DNA of 64,000 nucleotides from an uncultured Spartobacteria bacterium (GTDB taxonomy: Bacteria > Verrucomicrobiota > Verrucomicrobiia > Chthoniobacterales > Chthoniobacteraceae), in the NCBI GenBank assembly GCA_903901425.1, contig CAIURC010000214.1:88742-152741 (forward strand), read 5' to 3'. Below, in pieces: positions 18,218 to 25,726 of the stretch. A program made the translations under genes and the position numbers. Every line of letters begins with the position of its first letter. Position 1 is the stretch's first letter. Under the pieces are notes generated by a model, which was not told the DNA's origin, searched no databases, and saw nothing but the letters and a program-made list of their open reading frames with translations.

Positions 18218-19209
18218 AATCGGCACTGCGTCTCCTGCTTGTTCTCGGCCTCGGCTTCCTACTCGCGGCCTGTTCCCGGTCCAGTTCAAATCCAGACCAG
18301 AAAAAGATCACCGTGGCCCTGATGCCAAAGAGCAAAGGGAATGCCTACTTTATCTCCTGCAAAAAGGGCGCCGAAGATGCCGCTCAAGAAACTGGGGTTG
18401 AACTCCTTTTTGACGGCCCCACCGATCCTGATCCAGCGAGACAGAACGAGATCATCGAGAACTGGACCACCGTGGGCGTGGACGTGATTGCTGTCGCATG
18501 CGAGAACCGGGAGGGCATCGCCACCGCCCTCCGGAAAGCCCGCCAGAAAGGGATCAAAGTGCTGACATACGATTCCGACACCACCGCCGAGGCCCGCGAT
18601 TTCTTCGTCAACCAAGCGACCCCCGAAGGGATCGGCCACGCGCTCATGGACGAAGCCGCCCGTCTGACTGGCGAGGAAGGTGAATTCGCCATCATCACCG
18701 CCTCCCTCACCGCGGCCAACATGAACGCCTGGCGCAAACACATCGAACAGCGTCTGGCCGAGAAATATCCGCGCATGAAACTTGTCGCGACCAAACCCTG
18801 CGACGATCTCAAGGACAAGGCCCAGACCGAATCCACGGCCCTCCTCAGCGCACACCCCAATCTCAAACTTCTCATGTCCATCTGTTCCCCGGGCGTGCCG
18901 GGCGCCGCCGAGGCCGTCAAACAGGCCGGAAAAGGCGGCCAGATCAAGGTCATGGGACTGGGGCTCCCCAACGAAAACCGCGCCTACATCAAACAGGGCG
19001 TCACCCAGAGCATCATCCTCTGGAAAACACTGGACCTCGGCTATCTGACCCTGCACGCCGCCGCCGCCCTCGGACGGGGTTCCCTCCAACCGAACGCCAA
19101 GTCTTATTCCGCAGGGCGCCTCGGCGAAATCACGATCGAAGGCGACAACCTGCTCCTCGGCAAACCGTTTGTTTTCAACAGCGAAAACATCGACTTGTTC
19201 GATTTCTAG
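18214..19209 (+). CDS. rhamnose-type sugar-binding lipoprotein of ABC importer
   Basis: 331-residue periplasmic-binding protein of the ribose/galactose (type 1) fold. It starts with a lipoprotein signal (LVLGLGFLLAAC, Cys20). It then has IAVACENREGIATALRKARQKGIKVLTYDSD and the hinge-region GQIKVMGLGLPNENRAYIKQG typical of RhaS/LsrB-like proteins; these are cited as landmarks. It is the last gene of the ATGA-linked operon, unusual because the binding protein often comes first. AI-2 or another deoxy-sugar remains possible as ligand. The DMT-type transporter that follows after 30 bases may be co-transcribed. Confidence 0.87.
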   Translation: MKSALRLLLVLGLGFLLAACSRSSSNPDQKKITVALMPKSKGNAYFISCKKGAEDAAQETGVELLFDGPTDPDPARQNEIIENWTTVGVDVIAVACENREGIATALRKARQKGIKVLTYDSDTTAEARDFFVNQATPEGIGHALMDEAARLTGEEGEFAIITASLTAANMNAWRKHIEQRLAEKYPRMKLVATKPCDDLKDKAQTESTALLSAHPNLKLLMSICSPGVPGAAEAVKQAGKGGQIKVMGLGLPNENRAYIKQGVTQSIILWKTLDLGYLTLHAAAALGRGSLQPNAKSYSAGRLGEITIEGDNLLLGKPFVFNSENIDLFDF

Positions 19210-19239
19210 GACGCCCAAAAAAACCCGCACCGGATCGCC

Positions 19240-20097
19240 ATGCCTTCCGAACGCAGATCCGGCGTCCTCCTGCTCCTCCTCGCCGCCACGCTCTGGAGCT
19301 CGGGCGGGCTCCTCATCAAGCTCGTTGACTGGAATCCGGTGGCCATCGCCGGAACCCGGAGCGCCTTCGCACTGCCCGTCATCCTTCTTTTCCTGGGCCG
19401 ACCACCCCGGTCCTTTTCCAAACTCCAGATCGGCGCCGCGTTCGCTTATGTCGGCACCGTCCTCCTCTTTGTGTGCGCCACCCGCCTCACCACGGCGGCC
19501 AATGCGATTGTCCTCCAATACACCGCCCCCATCTACGTCGCACTGCTCGCCCCGCGTTTTTTAAAGGAACCCGCCCACCGGGCCGACTGGTTCCTGCTGG
19601 CGGCAGCGTTTGCAGGGGTCAGCCTGTTTTTCGTGGAGAAAATCTCGCTCCAGGGGGCAACCGGCATCGCATTCGCCCTCGTCTCGGGAGTCACCTATGC
19701 CGCCACCGCGATCCTCCTCAGACGCGACCGATCCGGATCGCCCCTCTCCGCGATTTTTCTCGGCAATATCCTGACCGCACTGACTGCCGTCCCGTTCCTC
19801 ACCCCACCGTGGCCGACAGCCCAGGGCTGGATGATCCTGACTGCGCTCGGCGTGCTCCAGTTGGGGCTCGGCTACGTGGCCTACGCAAAAGGCCTCCAAC
19901 GCATCCCCGCACTCGAAGCCTCTCTCATCGCCCTGCTTGAACCCATTCTCAACCCCGTCTGGGTGCTCCTTGCACTCGGCGAAAAACCCGGGTTCTGGCC
20001 CTGCATCGGAGGTGGACTGGTTCTCGCTGCCGTTTTGTTCCGGCTCCTGATGCCCCCCCCACAGCCGGCGCAAGAACCGTCGGATCCGCCCTGTTAA
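19240..20097 (+). CDS. DMT-superfamily (EamA) transporter
   Basis: 285 residues arranged as two EamA repeats of about five transmembrane helices each, the drug/metabolite transporter fold. The first repeat starts LLLLAATLWSSGGLLIKLVDW and includes CATRLTTAANAIVLQYTAPIY. The second includes LLEPILNPVWVLLALGEKPG, the conserved end-of-repeat motif. Substrate cannot be predicted. It follows the binding-protein gene by 30 bases on the same strand, so it may be the fifth gene of the sugar operon. The next gene starts 48 bases downstream and has its own Shine-Dalgarno. Confidence 0.9.
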   Translation: MPSERRSGVLLLLLAATLWSSGGLLIKLVDWNPVAIAGTRSAFALPVILLFLGRPPRSFSKLQIGAAFAYVGTVLLFVCATRLTTAANAIVLQYTAPIYVALLAPRFLKEPAHRADWFLLAAAFAGVSLFFVEKISLQGATGIAFALVSGVTYAATAILLRRDRSGSPLSAIFLGNILTALTAVPFLTPPWPTAQGWMILTALGVLQLGLGYVAYAKGLQRIPALEASLIALLEPILNPVWVLLALGEKPGFWPCIGGGLVLAAVLFRLLMPPPQPAQEPSDPPC

Positions 20098-20145
20098 GGC
20101 TCGCGTTCGACAATTCCGCCTGTCACTTTCGGAGGCAGACGCTCT

Positions 20146-23100
20146 ATGCGCCGCCCCCCACATTCCGCGCCCACTCCGGCCCGCGTTCCACGCGCTCCAC
20201 GGCCTGCGAAAAACGCGTCAGCCGAAAACGCGCGTCCCCGCCTCAAACCAGCGCCCGGAATTGGAGCAACCTCCAGGAATCGAGGGCTGCTACTCCATGC
20301 ATTCGGGTTTTCCGCATTCTGGCTCGCGGCAGCCACGGAACTGCCGGCCCAAACCCCAGCACCGCCCGTACACGAGTCGCTCTCCGAGTTCGTCGCCCAG
20401 TTCAAGGGCCGCGGTGCCATTACAGACGACTCCAAGCCGCTCTCACCCAAGGAAGCTGTGGACGCGTTCCAAGTCGCACCCGGCTTTGAAATGGAATTGG
20501 TGGCTTCGGAACCGCTCGTCCGGCAACCACTCAATCTCCACTTCGATGCGCGTGGCCGACTCTGGGTGGTCCAATTCCTCCAGTACCCGTTCCCCGCCGG
20601 ACTCCAGATCGTTCAGTACGACGAGTACCTCCGCGCCGTGTATGACAAAACGCCTGAACCCCCGCCCAAGGGCGTTCCGGGCAGGGACAGGATCACTATT
20701 CTCGAAGACCGCGACCACGACGGCACATTCGAGTCGGCAAAAGACTTCGTCACCGGACTCAACATCGCCACCAGCATCCTCACGGGAGGAGGCGGCGTGT
20801 GGGTATTGAATCCCCCGTACCTTCTCTTTTACCCGGACCGGGATCAGGATGACCGGCCGGATTCCGACCCGGAAGTCCGGCTGAGCGGGTTCGGTTTGGA
20901 GGACACGCATGCCACGGCCAACAGCCTCCACTGGGGACCCGACGGCTGGATCTATGGGGCACAGGGCAGCACCTGCACCTCCACGGTTGCCGGGATCCAT
21001 TTCAAGGGCCAGGCCATCTGGCGTTACCATCCCCACTCGCGGGCCTTCGAAATTTTTGCTGAGGGTGGCGGCAACACGTACAGCCTCGAGTTCGACCGCT
21101 GGGGACGCTGTTTTTCCGGCACCAACGGCGGCGGCACCCGCGGCCTTCACCATGTCCAAGGGGGTGCCTCGGTCAAAAGCTGGGCGAAACACGGTCCGCT
21201 CCTCAACCCGCACGCGTTTGGCTTCTTTGAACACATGGCCCACAAAGGGTTCCAGCCCCGGTTTTCCCAGAGCCTCCTCATCTACGAGGGGGGCGCACTG
21301 CCCGGACTGGAGGGGCACATGATTGCCAGCCTCGCCCTGGTCAACCGGGTTCAAGACACACGACTCATCCCAGACACTTCCTCATTCCGCACCGAGGATT
21401 TAGACCCGCAGGCGCTCACCTCTGACCGTTGGTTCCGCCCCGTCGACACCAAGGCGGGTCCAGACGGAGCCGTCTATTTCGCCGACTGGTACGATTCGCG
21501 ACTCACCCACGTCGATCCCCGCGACACCTGGGACCATGACCGGGGCCGGATCTATCGGCTCAAGGCCAAGGCCATCCCGCGTCCTGCCCCCGTCGACCTT
21601 CAGTCTGCAACAAGCGTTGAACTGATTCATGCCCTCCGCCATCCCAACAAATGGCACCGCCAGACCGCTGTCCGCCTGCTGGGCGAACGCAAGGACCCGG
21701 CTTCGGAGGCTCCGCTCCGGACGCTCCTGCATCACGAAACCAACCCCGTGGCCTTGGAAGCGCTCTGGGCGCTGAACGCTTGCGGTTTCCTCCAAACCGG
21801 CGATTTTCAGCGGGGCCTTGCCCATCCGATCCCGGCAGTCCGTGCATGGTCCGTGAGACTTCTTGGAGACCAGAGATCCCTCGAGGCGGGCCTTTTGGAT
21901 CCGCTGCTCCAACTTGCGCGCACGGAATTCTCCGCAGAAGTGCGCAGCCAGCTCGCCAGTTCCGCGCGACGGTTCCCGGCCGCAACCGGCCTGGCCCTGC
22001 TCACTCCGCTGCTTCACCATCCGGAGGACAACGCAGACGTCCACATTCCGCTCCTGCTCTGGTGGACGCTCGAATCCGCGTTCACCGCGGATTTCAAGAC
22101 CACCACCAGCTGGCTCCAGAACGAGGACCTTTGGAAACAACCGCTCTTTCTCAAGCACCTCGCCCCGCGCGTCTTCCGCCGGTGTGCCGCAGACCCCACC
22201 GATTCCCACCTCAACCTCTCAGCGGTTCTTCTGGAAAAATTCGCCCCGAAAGACCTGCACGACGCGATGCTTCTCAGCCTCGAACTTGGTCTCCGGGGCC
22301 ACGGCGCCCTGACCGTCCCTGATCGCTTTCGCACGACTATTTCCAAGCTCTGGCCACAGAACAATCCCCCGCACGCCCTGATCCAGATCGGGTTCCGGAT
22401 GGGGCTGCTGGAGGCCCGAAGCGCCGCACTCCACAACCTGTCCAAAACATCTGTTCCGACCTCTGACCGGCTCGAACTCATCGAACTCCTCGGGGAACAT
22501 CAGGCGCCCGAGGCCCTCGAACCCCTGCTCCAGCTCATCTCCAAAAATCAGGACTCTAAGATTGCCCGGGCCGCCCTGCGCGCCCTGCAACGCTTCGAGG
22601 ATCCGCGGATCCCGGCCGCCTTGCTGGCCGCCGAACCCCCGTTCAAACAAGAACTCCTCCCGGATGTTGTCGCCGTCCTCAGTTCCCGCGCCCCCTGGGC
22701 CCGCCAACTTCTCCTCGCTACGGAACGCCAGCAGATCCACCGCGAAAACATCCCCACGGCCTCCCTGCTCGGCATCCAAGGCCTTCATGACCCCGAATGC
22801 GATGCGCTCATCCGAAGACTCTGGAGCCAGCTCCGGCCCTCCTCCCAAGCCAAAGAACAACGGATCCGCCAAGTGCGCGCCCTTCTGAAAAATCCCGGCG
22901 GCGATCAGGATTCGGGCCGGACGCTCTTTGGCTCGCTCTGCGCCACCTGCCACACACTCAAGGGTCCGGGCGGCCGGATCGGACCCGACCTTACCGGATA
23001 CGAACGCACCAACCTCGACTTTCTCCTGCCGGCCATCGTGGATCCCAGCCTCGCCATCCGCGAGGAATACACGGCGTTTGAAGTCACCACCACAGACCGC

Positions 23101-23301
23101 CAAGTCCTCGTCGGATTCATCACTGAAGAAACCCCACAGACCATCACACTCACGGATCTTTCGCAGCAGACCACGCGCCTCCCGAGATCCCAGATCCAAT
23201 CCTCCAAAGCCCTTGCCTCCTCCCTCATGCCCGAGGGGCTCCTGGACTCGCTCTCCGACGCCCAGGTGCGCGACCTGTTTGCTTTCCTCTCCTCTCCTTG
23301 A
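20146..23301 (+). CDS. PVC-type secreted heme-binding (CxxCH) protein with propeller and HEAT-like repeats
   Basis: 1051 residues. A long N-terminal extension precedes a signal-like segment (about 48-66, ending LPAQ). A beta-propeller of the PVC membrane-bound dehydrogenase type spans about 90-480 (PGFEMELVASEPLVRQPLNL, HWGPDGWIYGAQG, FADWYDSRLTHVDPRDTWD). Alpha-helical HEAT-like repeats cover about 485-900. A C-terminal cytochrome c-like domain binds one heme through CATCH (Cys932, Cys935, His936), followed by GPDLTGYERTNLDFLLPAIVDP. These proteins are characteristic of Planctomycetes and Verrucomicrobia and are thought to oxidise sugars or relay electrons in the periplasm; substrate is unknown. 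GGAGG lies 10 bases before the ATG. Confidence 0.92.
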   Translation: MRRPPHSAPTPARVPRAPRPAKNASAENARPRLKPAPGIGATSRNRGLLLHAFGFSAFWLAAATELPAQTPAPPVHESLSEFVAQFKGRGAITDDSKPLSPKEAVDAFQVAPGFEMELVASEPLVRQPLNLHFDARGRLWVVQFLQYPFPAGLQIVQYDEYLRAVYDKTPEPPPKGVPGRDRITILEDRDHDGTFESAKDFVTGLNIATSILTGGGGVWVLNPPYLLFYPDRDQDDRPDSDPEVRLSGFGLEDTHATANSLHWGPDGWIYGAQGSTCTSTVAGIHFKGQAIWRYHPHSRAFEIFAEGGGNTYSLEFDRWGRCFSGTNGGGTRGLHHVQGGASVKSWAKHGPLLNPHAFGFFEHMAHKGFQPRFSQSLLIYEGGALPGLEGHMIASLALVNRVQDTRLIPDTSSFRTEDLDPQALTSDRWFRPVDTKAGPDGAVYFADWYDSRLTHVDPRDTWDHDRGRIYRLKAKAIPRPAPVDLQSATSVELIHALRHPNKWHRQTAVRLLGERKDPASEAPLRTLLHHETNPVALEALWALNACGFLQTGDFQRGLAHPIPAVRAWSVRLLGDQRSLEAGLLDPLLQLARTEFSAEVRSQLASSARRFPAATGLALLTPLLHHPEDNADVHIPLLLWWTLESAFTADFKTTTSWLQNEDLWKQPLFLKHLAPRVFRRCAADPTDSHLNLSAVLLEKFAPKDLHDAMLLSLELGLRGHGALTVPDRFRTTISKLWPQNNPPHALIQIGFRMGLLEARSAALHNLSKTSVPTSDRLELIELLGEHQAPEALEPLLQLISKNQDSKIARAALRALQRFEDPRIPAALLAAEPPFKQELLPDVVAVLSSRAPWARQLLLATERQQIHRENIPTASLLGIQGLHDPECDALIRRLWSQLRPSSQAKEQRIRQVRALLKNPGGDQDSGRTLFGSLCATCHTLKGPGGRIGPDLTGYERTNLDFLLPAIVDPSLAIREEYTAFEVTTTDRQVLVGFITEETPQTITLTDLSQQTTRLPRSQIQSSKALASSLMPEGLLDSLSDAQVRDLFAFLSSP

Positions 23302-23322
23302 ACTCTCACTGACATCACACCC

Positions 23323-24105
23323 ATGCCCACAGTCCTCGCCCTCTTTGCCCATCCCGACGACATTGAATTCCATGCCTCTGGCACCCTGCTCCAACTCGGA
23401 CGCCGAGGCTGGGACCTGCACTACTGCAACATCTCCTCCGGGAACCTCGGGAGCACCACAACGCCTCCCGCAAAAACCGCCACGCTCCGCAAAGCGGAAG
23501 CGCGTGCATCGGCCAAGATCTTGGGTGCCACATGGCATCCGCCTTTCTGCCATGATCTTCAGGTCTTTTATACCGACGAAAACATTCGCCGCGTCTGCGC
23601 CCTGATCCGTTCGGTGCAACCCACCATTCTCCTTACGCACCCCGCCCAGGATTACATGGAAGACCACATGGCCACCTGCAGACTGGCGGTCTCAGGCGCT
23701 TTTGCCCGCGGCGTGCCGTTCTACAAAAGCAAACCGCCCAAACCCTCCACGCTCACCCCCGTAACCCTCTACCACAGCATGCCGCGCGGCCACCAGACCC
23801 CGGACCGGCAGCCTGTCCATCCCGATGCCTATGTCAATGTGGCTCCGGTCCACGCACAACGGCAGGCCGCTCTTTCGGCGCACCGGAGCCAGAAGGAATG
23901 GCTCGATCTCACGCAAGGCCCCGGAAGCTTTCTGGAACTGCTTGAACACGATTCCGCCGAACTGGGACGGCGCTCCCGGAAGTTTACCCTCGCCGAATCC
24001 TGGCACCGGCACTCCCACATCGGCTACTGCGAGGCCGGTGATGACCCGCTCAAATCAGCCCTCGGGAAGGACTGGTGCGCTGCCCCGCGGCGGACTGCGC
24101 ATTGA
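23323..24105 (+). CDS. PIG-L/LmbE-family deacetylase
   Basis: 260 residues. The zinc-binding AHPDDIE motif is at residues 9-15, and a second metal-ligand His lies in EDHMATC. The family removes N-acetyl groups from GlcNAc-containing substrates (GlcNAc-phosphatidylinositol, GlcNAc-malate in bacillithiol synthesis, antibiotics) or other small amides. Length and the motif spacing fit BshB1-like enzymes, but no other bacillithiol gene is in view, so the substrate is open. It starts 21 bases after the CxxCH protein gene and is probably co-transcribed with it and with the DUF1080 gene. Confidence 0.88.
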   Translation: MPTVLALFAHPDDIEFHASGTLLQLGRRGWDLHYCNISSGNLGSTTTPPAKTATLRKAEARASAKILGATWHPPFCHDLQVFYTDENIRRVCALIRSVQPTILLTHPAQDYMEDHMATCRLAVSGAFARGVPFYKSKPPKPSTLTPVTLYHSMPRGHQTPDRQPVHPDAYVNVAPVHAQRQAALSAHRSQKEWLDLTQGPGSFLELLEHDSAELGRRSRKFTLAESWHRHSHIGYCEAGDDPLKSALGKDWCAAPRRTAH

Positions 24106-24220
24106 ACACACCCGCCAGGCATCCCAGAAGCCTGGGGCTTTCCCGCGTTTGGCCCCGCCTGACGCAAGGTTGGAAACTCACCTCAAACATCCCCCCGGAC
24201 CCGTGGTTATTCTCACATCT

Positions 24221-24880
24221 ATGAAATTCCGTTCCTCCCTGTGTTCCGTGATGATCGCCGCTGCCGCAGTTTCCCAAACATTCGCGGCCGAAATGCAGTC
24301 CCTGTTTGACGGCAAATCGCTTTCCGGCTGGACCACGTTTGAAAAACCCGCCGCACCTTTCTGGCAGGTCAAGGATGGCGTTCTAGTGGCCGAGAATGAT
24401 CCGGCAAAAACCGGGAGCACCCTTTTCACCGAGAAAGAATACCATGACGTGGTGTTCGAAGCCGATGTCCGCTGGAGCGAAGGCGCCGACACCGGTGTGT
24501 TCTTCCGCCTACGAAACCCGCTGGCCAAAGAGCTTTCCAAGGACGCAGGCAAAGCCGCCTTTTACGGACCGAATCAGGCCCAGGTGCAGATCGGGATCTC
24601 GGGCAGCCTCAAACGCGACATGACCGGTTCCATCTACGTCGGCAACTATCCTGAAGAAGGCCGGGGAAAAGGTGTGGATGCGCTGCTCAAGGCGGGCAAC
24701 TGGAACACGATCAAGTTCGAGGTCCGGGGCGACACCATCACCGTCTGGCTCAACGGCACCGAAATCACCCGCTACTCCGACCCCCGTTTTTCTGCTCCCG
24801 CCCCGCTCGGGCTCCAGATCCATCCTGGAAAACCCATGAAAATCGAGTTCCGCAACCTGCGGGCTCAGGCTCTGGATTGA
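24221..24880 (+). CDS. secreted DUF1080 (3-keto-disaccharide hydrolase-type) protein
   Basis: 219 residues. A signal peptide (MKFRSSLCSVMIAAAAVSQTFA) precedes a concanavalin-like beta-sandwich of the DUF1080 family. Landmarks are SLFDGKSLSGWTTF at the domain start, the trailing WQVKDGVLV, NTIKFEVRGDTITVWLNGTEI and GLQIHPGKPMKIEFRNLR. Members hydrolyse 3-keto-glycosides after sugar oxidation. The combination with a PVC dehydrogenase-like protein two genes upstream fits an oxidise-then-cleave route for glycosides; this is inference. The frame is open for 396 bases upstream, but the ATG at 24221 starts a canonical signal peptide. Confidence 0.92.
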   Translation: MKFRSSLCSVMIAAAAVSQTFAAEMQSLFDGKSLSGWTTFEKPAAPFWQVKDGVLVAENDPAKTGSTLFTEKEYHDVVFEADVRWSEGADTGVFFRLRNPLAKELSKDAGKAAFYGPNQAQVQIGISGSLKRDMTGSIYVGNYPEEGRGKGVDALLKAGNWNTIKFEVRGDTITVWLNGTEITRYSDPRFSAPAPLGLQIHPGKPMKIEFRNLRAQALD

Positions 24881-24894
24881 ACGGGTTTTCCGGG

Positions 24895-24955
24895 TTTTTT
24901 CCTTCGAGAAAAAATTCGGGCTGATTGTTCCGGAGGACGGTTTTGAGAAAACCGG
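24895..24955. terminator. two AT-rich hairpins between convergent genes
   Basis: TTTTTTC/GAAAAAA (24895-24901 and 24908-24914) and CGGTTTT/AAAACCG (24938-24944 and 24948-24954, 3-base loop) lie between the DUF1080 gene and the convergent DUF4159 gene. They are plausible bidirectional terminators, although no separate T-run follows. Nothing else is seen in 24881-25042. Confidence 0.4.
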
Positions 24956-25042
24956 CCTGTGGTGCGAGCGGTTTCCTGATTGCAGAGGGTGCCAGAGGCG
25001 GAAGTTGCCGGCCTCGTGGGGAACCTGGAACTTTGTTGAGGC

Positions 25043-25726
25043 TCAGTGGGTGAGTGCGTAGACGGCGATGTTCACGGCAATTTTCTTCGCTTCGTCCGGA
25101 GGCACCCCCTTGCCTTTGTTGCAGGAAGCGTCCATGGCGAAGGAACAGCAAAGACCGTCCTGGCACATGACGGCCACGAGTTGTTTTTTATAAAACACGC
25201 CTTCGAGATGGATGTCGCCCGACTTGTCCATGGAATGGAGCGCGGGCATTTTGTAGAACGAACGGTAGATCAGGTGGTCGTAGCCGATGGGTTGAACCGC
25301 GCTCCCGGGAAACAACCGGCTGAACTCCCGGCGCCATGCGGCCGGGAATGCCGGGTTGGTGCAGCATCCCGATCCCAGAATGAACCCGCCATGCGCAAGA
25401 TACCGGCGCAAGTTTTCCAGTTCCTGTTCCGAGAACACAAAGTCGTTGTGTCCGTTCATGAAGAGAAATGGCGTGTCGAAAAGCGAATCTTCGAGCGTGC
25501 GCACCTTGCGCTCCACATGCACCTCGATCGTCGAGACCTTGGAGACGAGTTTGGCCAGTTGTTCCGCGGTCTCCGCACAGTCGTTCCCGTCGTTGTTCGC
25601 GTACTTGAGACGGCCCACAAAAAATGTGGCAGCCCGTTCCGTAGCGCCCGCCGTTCCCGCTGAACTCAGCAGCCCGGCCAGAAGAACCATCGCGATTCGG
25701 TGAAGCCATCCGGTACGGTTTTTCAT
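25043..25726 (-). CDS. secreted DUF4159-domain protein
   Basis: 227 residues with a signal peptide (IAMVLLAGLLSSAGTAGA). The body matches the DUF4159 domain: TPFLFMNGHNDFVFSEQE, NLRRYLAHGGFILGSGCC and a CQDGLCCSFAMDASCN region rich in cysteine. The fold is related to glutamine-amidotransferase-like flavodoxin folds, but no catalytic triad is evident. DUF4159 genes commonly close MoxR/DUF58/VWA operons, as here. Its ATG overlaps the stop of the preceding VWA gene by ATGA (25723-25726). Seven Cys residues, several adjacent, suggest disulfides or metal binding in the periplasm. Confidence 0.87.
   Translation of the reverse strand: MKNRTGWLHRIAMVLLAGLLSSAGTAGATERAATFFVGRLKYANNDGNDCAETAEQLAKLVSKVSTIEVHVERKVRTLEDSLFDTPFLFMNGHNDFVFSEQELENLRRYLAHGGFILGSGCCTNPAFPAAWRREFSRLFPGSAVQPIGYDHLIYRSFYKMPALHSMDKSGDIHLEGVFYKKQLVAVMCQDGLCCSFAMDASCNKGKGVPPDEAKKIAVNIAVYALTH

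Noticed and set aside
18286..19518. A 410-codon minus-strand open frame opposite the sugar-binding lipoprotein
   Set aside because: The plus-strand gene has a lipobox, a family fold and an operon position; the antisense product has no family features.
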